This document shows positions 33,628-43,821 of a DNA stretch of 64,000 nt, piece after piece (position 1 is the stretch's first letter; each line of letters starts with the position of its first letter). The position numbers were made by a program, and so were the translations under genes. Location: assembly GCA_021234155.1 (NCBI GenBank), contig JAJEKV010000005.1, positions 24,753,584 to 24,817,583 of the forward strand, in the 5' to 3' direction. The DNA comes from Isoetes taiwanensis. Taxonomy: Eukaryota > Streptophyta > Lycopodiopsida > Isoetales > Isoetaceae. Under the pieces are notes generated by a model, which was given only the letters and a program-made list of their open reading frames with translations, did not search any database and was not told the origin of the DNA.

Positions 33628-33939
33628 ATATCGAAATTAAGGGACACTTCTAACAAAGTTATAATCATGCAAGGAGGTAGTTCATGTATTGAAGGGGTCG
33701 AGGCACTATCATTGGGATGATTGTTAGTTGAGGGAGCATCCCATAGATAATATCCCATATGATAAGTCATGTAATCTAATTAAAGACAAGGAGCGGCAAG
33801 TGTTAGCTAAAGGGGCTAAAGTCGTGGAGAGATCTATGAATAGATGCTAAACCATAGCTCTGATTAAGACGATATTTATTTTGTTGGAACTAGCTCAGAG
33901 TATAGTTTTGAATTGGAATGGCATATCATCTGATAGAAA

Positions 33940-34004
33940 TGTCCATAGCTCAATAGAGAGCACTTGACTTGCAAAACAAGAGGTCCATTTCGTCCATTTG
34001 CACC
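33940..34004 (+). pseudogene. Degraded tRNA-like sequence, closest to tRNA-Cys
   Basis: GTCCATAGCTCAATAGAGAG, then CACTTGACTTGCAAAACAAG and AGGTCC, follow the order acceptor, D arm, anticodon arm and variable loop of plant tRNA-Cys. The D-arm AGCTC...GAGC and CTTG...CAAG anticodon stem are visible. The T arm is degenerate (no GGTTCGA) and the anticodon loop has an extra base, so it is not a functional tRNA. Confidence 0.45.
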
Positions 34005-37000
34005 GTTCTAATAAACCATATGAGGTTTCAACCTTTGATGGTCAATTATGAGCTATATATACATCAACCTTTCCATTATATCATAATAGTGCCCTTGAGC
34101 AAGCTATTACTACTACGTAACATACCCTTATAAGAAGTTTGATAATGGCATGCAAGACTGGGCCACTTGGAATATCATTTTCTAAAAGTTGTTGTAGACA
34201 AAAGGTCAGTTAAAGTAGGTGCATACATATACAAACACCTCTTAAAACCTTTGTCTATGACAAGCTCTGTTATGGCATAGGCATGTTCAAGTCAATGCAT
34301 ATAACACATCTCAAAAAATCTATCTGTAACACAAGGACTCGTGCATCTGTCCATTTACAATTCATATACATGGCCATTGATCCGATGTCAAAAAGCACAG
34401 ATGCATGCTTGGTTATCTTATCCTGTAAACTGATGGTGGCAGCAAGAGCCATTGCTTGGAGAAGGATCTTGCCAGAGCTTTTCTGAAAGAGAAAATTGGA
34501 CAAACTAATCTGTTCAAAGATAGCCAACAATGCTTTGAGAAAAGAAAGGCATAGGACTGGCCCGGAGGATTGAGAGTTTCTAGGATTGTGATACAGTAGC
34601 AAATTTAAAAGATGAGCAAGCACAGGCAAAGGATTGGTGGAATAAAAGTTACAGAGATATTTAAATCTAAGTTTGACAGATATTGGGCGTCTAGGCCATC
34701 CAATTGAAAAGTAAATGAAACGTAAAAAGATTTATGTAAAATAGACACAAACCCATGTCTACCAAGCCTAGAGAAAAGGTATACTGTCCTAGAAAATCTA
34801 AAGGCTGACCGTCGGTGATGGTACAATTTTCCTAACAAATCCGACAAGAAACTTCTCCAACTTGGTTCTTCCGATTCCTAATGACATAAAATTTCGACAA
34901 ATTTCTACACAAATAAAAGAAAATAAAATTACCATAAACAAGCAAGAAAAGACTCGTAAGGAAAACTCACAGGTGGTTGACATGATACAGCACAATCTGG
35001 TCTTCAAATCATCTTTACTTACTTAGTTCATCTTATGTATTCCCATTTGGCTCAATCACATCAATCCTGGAACTATATTCATCAGCCGACTCTTTATTTG
35101 CGGGATGAATCTAGGTCTATAAAGTTTGCTTACTATAAATATGCCTATGTACGCTTTAGAGCCGGATCGATCTTCTAAGGGGCAGAATAGGAAGCTTGCT
35201 GCCATGCTATGGCAGCATGGAAGAACAAGACATACTTTGAAGACTAATTCTCACACTTTGATCTGAATTTTAAGGCACAAGAAGAATTCTTTTTGCACAC
35301 ATTGAAGGCTTGAAGAGCAAGGTGAGGACAGTTGATTCAGGTCACACAAATGAGGCAAAAGGAGAATCAAGCAAAAAAGAGAAGACCCCTTGAAGATTTC
35401 ATGGTATGTGATCATTTGAGTTCTTGACATTATTGCACACCTTGATTCCCATTTCACATCTCTCTTGCCTTCTACCACCATGAAATGCCCATGAGATCTT
35501 GAAATTCCATGTCCACACCTCATTTCCAAGTCAAATTTGGCCTTGAAGATTTTTTCTAGTCAAAACTACACTTTCATGAGTCATTCACATGCCATATACT
35601 TACCATACCATTTCTACATCATTCAAAGCTCTAAACCTCACTTGACTTGGTCATTCATGTGGTCAAAGGTCAACATTCCTTCCCTCAAAGTCAAAGAGGA
35701 GAGAGAATCTTAAAATTCCTAAGGGAAACATTCAAAAATCAAATTTGCCTAGAAAATGACAATGTTTGAGATGCCAAGTCATCACACATGTCACCCTTCT
35801 TGCCATGTCATGTCATACACTTGTCACCATGTTCATATTCCAATTTTTTGGAAAAAACCTTCAAATGGCAAGATGACGCATCACCATGCCACATCATCAT
35901 TAGCACCTCCACATCACCATCCACATGTCACACACATCATGTCCACTTCACTCGAAGTTTTGACTAGAAAAAATATCCTAAGCCAAGTTGATTGACACGT
36001 CACCATCCTTGTTTGCCATGTCACCCCCACCTTGCCATGTCATTATTCTCACATGCCACATCACCTCCTTTTGAGCTATTTTTAAGCCAAAATTGAAAAT
36101 GCCCATTTGCAAAGAGGATTCCAGAATCTTCTAGAGCATGAGAAAAGATTCCCATTGAAAAAAAGAAAATTGAAAAATTCACTTGTTTTGGCCATTAAAT
36201 TTGCTTCCTTGGGAAACGTGCCATAGTCCATGGGATAATTGTTTTTTTCCTATCTACCCCCAAAAGCCTATTTTTCTCCCCAACCAATCTCCCCATGCCA
36301 CGTGGAACATCCGGGCGCGTGGGGCGATGGAGGTACCGAACTCCACGTGGATATTGCACGTAATAATTATAAATAAGGATTTTGTTATTCCTTATATACC
36401 TTGGCTTGCCAGACCTAAATTTGCCTGTGGGATATATCATCGAAAATTTTCAAGAACCCTAAACCTGTGAATGCCAAGATCCGGTCGATTCGGCCAAACT
36501 AACTGTGCAATCATGTTCCAAACCTGCTGAATAACCTTGTTTAATGCCAAGAATGCATCTGGGAAACAAAATGACAGAGAATTAAATGGAATTGATCAAG
36601 AATGCAACAGAACAAGGAAATTACAAAAGGGGCTTTTGTGCAGAAGAAAAATTCGAGGGCTTTGAGGTGAAGAAGCGATTATTTGCCTTGAAGAAGGACC
36701 GGCTGGCTTGATTGAAGCTTGATTCTGAACTCCATACTTGATTTTCAGCTTGGATTATTGACGAATTCATCTGAATTGATAGACTGTCTACCTAATTGAT
36801 CATGTGCCCAAGACTCAGAGCTTGGGATTCATATTATTTGTCTATGTGTACCCTATTCAATTGAAAATCCGACCCTTATTGTTGAATTCTCAATGTTCCA
36901 CATTGATCTATTGTCAGAAATCACTCTGTTAGCATTGCTTGCCTTTTGCATTCCATCCCGGGAGTTGTGACAACATTTGCTTGACATTTAGGCATGCACA

Positions 37001-39531
37001 ACACGTGTTATTCAGTTCCATCGATTGCCCGAACCATCAGTACAAGATACTGAACCTTTATTTCAATTTACCATAGCAGAGGTCTGCATATGACCATATA
37101 GTAATGCATAAGAATTCCTAGAGTATTCAAATCCTTATCTTATGCATGGTTCTTGCATAAGCAACAACATTTGCATGCATTCTTTCCAGAGAAAAATCCG
37201 CTCTTACATCTGTTCATGATTTGTAACAGTCAGTCCAAGAAAATTCCAAAAAATAAAAGATCTTGACTTCCTTTTGCCAAAAAGCATCAAGGCCTATTGA
37301 GTGCAGACATATTCAGAATAGACAGAAGTGTCAGAGCTCAAAAAACAAGTCCCAGCATCGAATTGAAAAATCGAGCTCTGTGTTAGGGATATTGACCAAA
37401 AATTGACTTGGTCAAGAATGTCTTTTTGATCTATCTAGCCTTGTCAGATTCCCTCAGACTTGTGTAATGAGATAAATGTAGGTTCTGAACAGCTATGCAA
37501 GCAAGAATTACAAGCAAAATTCAATTGGTGTGCATTTGGCAAGTCGTTTTCTGAAACAGACTTTTTATCCTTTAGGGAAAGCTGTATCAAATTATTGTTT
37601 GAACATTTTCTTTGGAATTTTTGCACTCAGATTGGTTGCCTTAAGCAACCTGGAGGTTCTAAACCATTGAGGTTTAAGGTTTTGCCAGGAACACCTTCAA
37701 CAAAGCTCAAGCTATATTTGTGGATTGAAGCTGTCTCCACAATGGCAAGGTCTTATCTTACAAAGCTTTTCTACTATGGCCACTTCGGATTGCTGCTTCA
37801 GGTTACCCGCTTCCCTTAAAACTTCCCCTAATGAAATTCTGGAATGATTTTCGCTAGAGCAAACAAAGGCAGAAAAAGGGTCCAGCTTACAAACAGAACA
37901 GTGCCAAAAAGCACATGGAAATCCATTAGTTCTCTGAGAGGCAGATAAAGCTATAACGGCAACACAAGGCCGGGCTTTTGGAAAAAAATGCAACTCTTTT
38001 CTTGTTAGAATAAACGCAGGTACAGCTCGAGTTGTCTTGTGGCTCCTCCCATCTCCGTGTTATTTCTTGCAGGCTTTTCTAATTTTCGTGACCCTAGATC
38101 TTAAAACAGAAAAAAATCTAATAATAGATATATATGAAACCTCATATTTGGCTGAGTTGGAGGTGTGACGTGGATAACTTAGAATCGCAAGAAAGGTTGT
38201 AGGCTTGGTTGGGCTGGCGTGCAAACAAGTGCTAAAAGGGCAACGTGATCAATGGTGAAAAAAAGGAGAATAAAGATAGAAAAATAACATAAGGCTAAAA
38301 AGGTAAGTGGCAGAAAATTAGTGGATATAAAAAAAAGGCATATGGGAACGAACGTGGCATGGAAAATCAAAGTGAATTTTGGCAAAAAGGCAAACATGGA
38401 TGAGAAAAGCAGAAGGGGCAAATATGTAAATAAAAACATGATTAAAAAAAAAGGGAGATCACTTTAGAAATGTAGGTTTCGACAATGGTGGTCAAGGTAT
38501 AGAATGTTTATTCTATAAAACTAGAAGATGAATGGCGTATAACTACAGATTATAAAAATTACGCATACGTTGCGTTTCGTAAGGAAGTTGACGTTCCTAA
38601 GGCGTGTAATAAAGTTGCAAGGACATGCATGAGTAAGACGAGAATGTAGTCATGTGGATATGCTTAATGAGGTTGGGCAAATTCATGCCCATTATGCATG
38701 GTACAAGTTAAGGGAATAGAATGCATCGTGTCTCCTCTATGAGCAAAGGGGTGCCGAATAGAAGACTGGATAATATCGGGGAACATAGTAATGTACCCAT
38801 ATGATAAGCGTGATATAAGGGGAGCTTGAAAGTTGTTGTAAGCAACATTTCAAATGTAGGGAAGTTGAATGGACACTTTGAGTAGCCCAAAGTGTGGAGT
38901 CTAAACAAGGTAGATGCCCAAGAACATCTCTCCAAGGAGAATGTGGACTGGACTTGATATTGTGGTGTGTATGTCGAGGAATAGCTCCTCGTTGGTAAAT
39001 GTCTACTAGGACTATATAGTCCCAAAGCTTAACAAAAAGAGAAAGGGTGTATAGTGGAACTTTTAGTTCACAGTCCGTATGATGTATGGAAATAATGAAG
39101 CTAAGAGTTCTTATACTAGACAGTGAACACGTTCATTAGGAACTTAGGGTAGCGCTTCTCATTGTTGAACTTGTGACCAAAGCTTGGTGGTCACGTCAGG
39201 CTAGGGTTGATCTATGAGTATGAGTCAGAGACTGTGAATAGTGTGGTGCTAAAACCACAACATGGATATGACAGACGACAACGAGCTAAGAAAATAGGGT
39301 CGGGGCAATCAAAAGTTGAATTCCTAGTGGATAATATTATCCACGAGATTATTATACGAGAGCGGATTAATTAAAGGCCGAGAAAAAAATATACATGGAG
39401 AAACTGTGACGTTCCAGCATAATATACGGTTCAGATACGTATATTATACTACCACGTCACATGCACATGTCACAATGTCAAGTACTTGAGAGCCATAAAG
39501 AGTTGCACCTAAGGGGCAACCTCGTATCCGT
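34005..39531. other. Gene-poor interval, possible LTR-like tracts
   Basis: No gene is supported. 35580-36070 is rich in recurring CATGTCAC/CACATCACC words. 36362-36376 contains a TATA-like TATAAATAAGG followed by a leader-like region, which together could be a long diverged gypsy LTR. 38179-38439 gives a hydrophobic open frame on the minus strand that only reflects A-rich sequence. A perfect 14-bp palindrome GGACTATATAGTCC lies at 39009-39022. Confidence 0.4.
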
Positions 39532-40205
39532 TGCTGTTTGCCCCTTCGCATGCCACAGAATCTTGCTGATGAGAAGTAATCCACGCGTGCCAAGGGGCCA
39601 AACAGCCACATGCTAGTTGAGATGAATCTGGTCCATCAGAAGGTTCACAAGATACATGATCCACATGTGATGTTCGGGTATATGTGTATGCAAATATATA
39701 ATTTTGGTTCAACATTCGACCTAAGTGCTTTGAGAATCTTATATTGATCATTACTATCACCTCAGTCGGCCGTAGTGCCTTGAGAACCCTCCCTGGATCA
39801 GAATCATCTCGACTTTCATTGCTGCTTGCCCCTTCGCATGCCACAGAATCTTGCTGATGAGAAGTAATCTACTCATGCCGAGGGGCCAAACAGCCACAAA
39901 CCAGTTGAGACGAATATGGTCATGAGGAGGTTCACAAGATACATGATCCACATGTGATATTCATGTTCAACATTCAACCCAACTGCCTTGAGAACGAATC
40001 TTATCATGATCATCACCATCACCTCAATCCACCGTAGTGTCTTGAGAACCCTCATCGGGCCAGAACCCTCTTGACTTCCATTGCTGCTTGCCCTTCGCAT
40101 GCTACAGAATCTTCTGATGAGAAGTAATCTATGCATGCCAAGGGGCCAAACAACCACAGATCAGTCGAGAGGATTCTAACCCGGAGGGGTTCACAAGATA
40201 CACGA
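39532..40205. repeat. Tandem repeat, 2.5 units of 262-288 bp
   Basis: Units start at 39532, 39820 and 40082 with TGCTG(T/C)TTGCCC(C)TTCGCATG. They share GAATCTTG(C)TGATGAGAAGTAAT, CAAGGGGCCAAACA and GGTTCACAAGATAC. The third is partial. Overlapping minus-strand open frames of 64-111 codons come from the same units and show no known domain. Confidence 0.9.
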
Positions 40206-41451
40206 TCTACTATTGACGATTATGATGTACTCTATGCATAGTGGTGCATACCATGGCAAGAGCCATCAGCTACATCAAGGAACATCAAAGTGAAAGCATC
40301 GCGCATTCCCAAATCTTGCTTTCATGCCGCTTTGAACGATGGAACTTAGAATATAACTAAGCTACATTGCTCAAAGAGGCAGGGAAAGAAAGATTGGGAA
40401 GTCTCGATGCTTTTACTCATCAACCACATGAATTGTGATGAACCCTTCCACGCTTGGGCCACTAACCCCAATGGCATCTGACCCTTTTTTTCAGTGGCTC
40501 GTCTCACCATCATCTCATGAACTTGTAAGCCACATAATCGCGAGCAACCAATAGGCTGTATCATCGATGGCCACAATAAAATAGAATACTCAAAAATCTT
40601 GTTACCTCCGTCCTTGTACAATCTACCATGACGTCGAAGGGGAGACGTCCTCTAACTTCATGTCACAGTGCTGCTCGAGGTTCTCCATCAATAGCAGGAG
40701 TTAGGATATTCTATGATTTAGCACCTAACAGGCGCTATACGGATGGACAAAGCTCAGGCACCACTTTGGCTTGAAATTAGGGTATGCTCTCACCTCTAAC
40801 ATTATAGCGACTTGCATATGAGAACTTCCACCTCTAGAAGGAATGAGTTTTGCTCCACCTCCCATTTAGAGCCTCTTTGTGTAATGTAACCTAGCAAAAT
40901 AACTAAGCTACATTGAGACAGAGATTCACCAAAAGAGAGCGAGAGCAAAGCTCGCTCTTTCTAAAGGAGGTAACAAGAATTCCGAGAATCTCAGCCATGG
41001 TCGCACTTTAGGCTTACTCCCTTTTTTATTTTCCTATTTGACTAATCTAAAGTGCCACCTAAAATGAGTGAGCGAACTCATCCTAGGGGGCACTTTAGAT
41101 ACATCAAACAGGACAAACAAAAAAGGACTAAGCCGAGGTGAAAGAGATGGCAGTTAGTCCACTAATCCCAATGGCATCTATCCCTCTACACCAGTCCCTT
41201 CTTTTCAGTGGTCATCATATGATGTTAAAAGGAAAGAAGGCCTGACTAGAGGTCCAGATGTCAAAGACATTGCATGTCCAGATGTTTTGATTCACTCGCA
41301 TACTTAACTAATACACAACTCAATGTGGCAATGCAACGGCCAAAATTCTATTATGTCAAAAAAATCCCCGTCAAATCACGTGGGTTCATGTGCAGGGAAA
41401 AATATCAAAAAAAATAATATAGATAGAAGTGTATTGGAAGCTCATGAGACA
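40206..41451. other. Gene-poor interval with duplicated words and a foldback element
   Basis: AACTAAGCTACATTG occurs at about 40354 and 40899. CACTAA(C/T)CCCAATGGCATCT occurs at about 40460 and 41159, suggesting a decayed duplication. A short hairpin (GAGAGCGAG / CTCGCTCTT) lies near 40935-40961. No coding sequence is recognisable. Confidence 0.4.
41011..41134. mobile_element. Foldback MITE-like element
   Basis: The left arm starts GGCTTACTCCCTTTTTTA and the right arm, reversed, starts GGCTTAGTCCTTTTTTG. The arms (about 62 nt each, around 80% paired) share TCTAAAGTGCC and meet at ATGAGTGAGCGAACTCAT (centre about 41072). A clear target duplication is not visible, so the superfamily is open. 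Confidence 0.7.
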
Positions 41452-42740
41452 AGGTAATCGTCCTCCACCCCCATGTCTGGACCAGGGTTCACCCAATCAC
41501 CATGTGGCCCAGGAGCGGGAGGCAGGTACTGGTTAATATCTAGTACATCCTCACCTTCGCGCGGTTCTTCCACCCCCCTCCAAAGGTCTATCTCACGTTG
41601 GCTTCGAAATGCATGTTTCCGTCCCTCCTGCGAGCAACCAGAGGTGGCAAGGGGGGCATGCGCGATTGCATGTTAAGCACGGCATACTGCCACTCCAGTA
41701 TAATATATCCATCTTCTGCTGGACAGAACCTACTGCCCAGCATCCAATCCAAGAAACACCTCAAATATAGACGATGTCCAGATTCCAAGGCATACCAACC
41801 AACTTGAGTCAAATTATCCCCACAACTTGCACAATATCTGTAGTCCCCATTCTTCATACCCTCCCATTGGCTCTCGTATAGGGAGATATGCAATACCCTG
41901 CTCCTTTGAGACTCGAAGGGGATCAAAATCTAAAGCTCTGGTCAAACCGTGCATGTGCTCATTATCTACCTTCAACATCGTGTTTTCCCTACACAAAGCT
42001 GCAAGCTGATTCTTCGTATCCGCTAATTCCACAGCCATCTTGTCATGAGCATTCGCACGGTCTTTTAAGCGCAAGTTCTCCTCTGACAGAGTAAGATTTC
42101 GACTTCTTTTATTTTCTAACTGAGCCTTGAGATTTGCCTCTTCGGTCATCGCGCCTGCTACCGCAACCCCCGCCACTTCTAAAAGTTTTATCGCAGCTGC
42201 GAGCAAGTAAGTTATAACGTTACGGGTTCGTCACACAAGGCGCTTTCAGAATCATCCATCTGCTTAACTCTTTTGCTGCTGCCACTACCACTTCCTTGCT
42301 TCCATTTTTCTGCTAGCATAATTTACAGGCTTCCCCTTTACAATCTCATAATACACTTGCTTTCAAACGTCTTGCTGAATTCATGATTTTTTATCATAGT
42401 TCCTTTCGTTTGAACCCATCTCTCCAAAGCTTTAGCTCGGACTTCAGGGACCTTGCAGTCATATGCTTTATACTTGTCTGCTCTCCTGCTTGGCCAGTCG
42501 GCGTCAAACTATTTGACGTCTAAATTAGCCTCCACATCCTTGTAATCCGCCCCTTGCGGGCAACAACCTGGGCCCATGTCACATGCAACTCCATGAACCT
42601 CTGTAATTGTAACACCTTCTTTCCTGGCCACTGCCCTTAGCCTCACCAACTCTTTTACACGCGCTTCATTTGTTCCCTCTGCTCTCTGTAACTGTTGTGC
42701 CCCTAACCTCCAATAATGTAGGTAGAGAAGGGAATACAAA
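41452..42740 (-). pseudogene. Unrecognised coiled-coil and Cys/His protein gene, frameshifted
   Basis: On the minus strand a near-continuous coding signal runs through several frames. First comes a charged segment (42740-42509) with CDMGPGCCPQGADYKDVEAN, then a stop and RADKYKAYDCKVPEVRAKAL. Next is a 130-codon stretch (42206-41814) that is a classic coiled coil (LKAQLENKRSRNLTLSEENL). A frameshift leads to 41926-41588, with a zinc-ligand-like set CASCG...ESGHRLYLRC...RFCP. A further shift gives an acidic/Pro tail (LWRGVEEPREGEDV) ending near 41452. I do not recognise the family. It lies on the same strand as, and downstream of, the kinase-like remnant; whether they were one gene is unknown. 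Confidence 0.5.
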
Positions 42741-43059
42741 GCCCTCTAGAGTTCTCAAAGAGGACGAGAAGGAGAAGTTGCCCCCCCTGCTTAGTTTCAT
42801 CGGCCCCTTTTCTTTGCAGACGAGACATAGTTTCTTACTGATGAGACGTATTCGCTTGCTGAGACATACTTTTTGGCACGGTTTGTAAGTAGGTTGTTTG
42901 TTCAATTTCTTGTGTATACGCTTTATGTTAATTGCGCAAAACAAAAGCAACTCAATATGACTTATAAATTACAAAAGAAATCAAGTGCAACGAAAACAAA
43001 TACATAAATTGGCAAGGATGTTTTATTATATGTGTGCCTAAAGCAATTGTTCAATCAAT

Positions 43060-43432
43060 AGATTTTTTTTACTTTTATTTTATTTTATTTTTTTTTGATA
43101 GCAAGAGTCAGTTTTACCATTAATTATAAAATCTCAGGAACATAGCATGTTTGTGCTTTATAAGGCAGCACGTGAAAAAGTAACAGAACATTTAAGAGCA
43201 TCATACTATGAATATGAGCTCAAGAATAACAAGCCTAACAAGAAATTCGCAGAAGAGGTAGCAGAAACTGATAAGCCAGTAAGAAAATGATCTTCCGTGT
43301 GAACAGGTCCAAAAAATCTGAATTCAGTTGTTGAGGGAGGCCACTCTGAGCTTGAACTGCAAAAACCTGCAAAAAGGCAATCCTTCCCGAGACATAAATA
43401 GATCCTGATTAGATAAGAGCAAGGGTGATGCA
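43060..43432 (-). mobile_element. Retroposon 3' end (LINE-like tail), minus strand
   Basis: A T-rich run (43060-43100) followed by GATAGCAAGAG reads, on the minus strand, as a typical plant LINE 3' end with poly(A): a short AT-rich block then CTCTTGCTATC and a long A run. The associated body (to about 43432) has one weak 89-codon frame with no RT motif. No target duplication was identified. Confidence 0.45.
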
Positions 43433-43821
43433 CGCTAAGCGTGACTTGGTCCAACTTGGTCAGCATCATCCGCACCTAATCCAACTTGAGGAATCCAATC
43501 TGATTCCATTTGGAGTCTTGTGCAATATGTTGGAGAGCAATTCCAAGTGCGCCGCATGGTTTTCAATAGCTGGTCATATCAAACTTGTGTGCCTTGTCTC
43601 TTATTGGGGATTCGACGCAGTGCTTCAAATAATCGCACATGTTTTGAAACTTCTGGCTTTGTTCAGTAGTACCCATAGCCTCCAAGAAAGAATGCTTACG
43701 TGCAAAATCAGCAAGGTAATAGATAAAATAGGCTGCCCCTAAGAGGTCGAAGTCGACCCTTGCAGCCACCATCTTAGTCCCATCTCCTTTGGGACCCCAA
43801 TACAAATCATCATGTATGTAC

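Noticed and set aside
38179-38439. Hydrophobic 86-codon minus-strand frame
   Set aside because: Explained by an A-rich plus strand; no conserved motif or neighbour support.
39532-40205. CRISPR-like array
   Set aside because: Units are 260-290 bp, diverged and without spacer structure; an ordinary eukaryotic tandem repeat.
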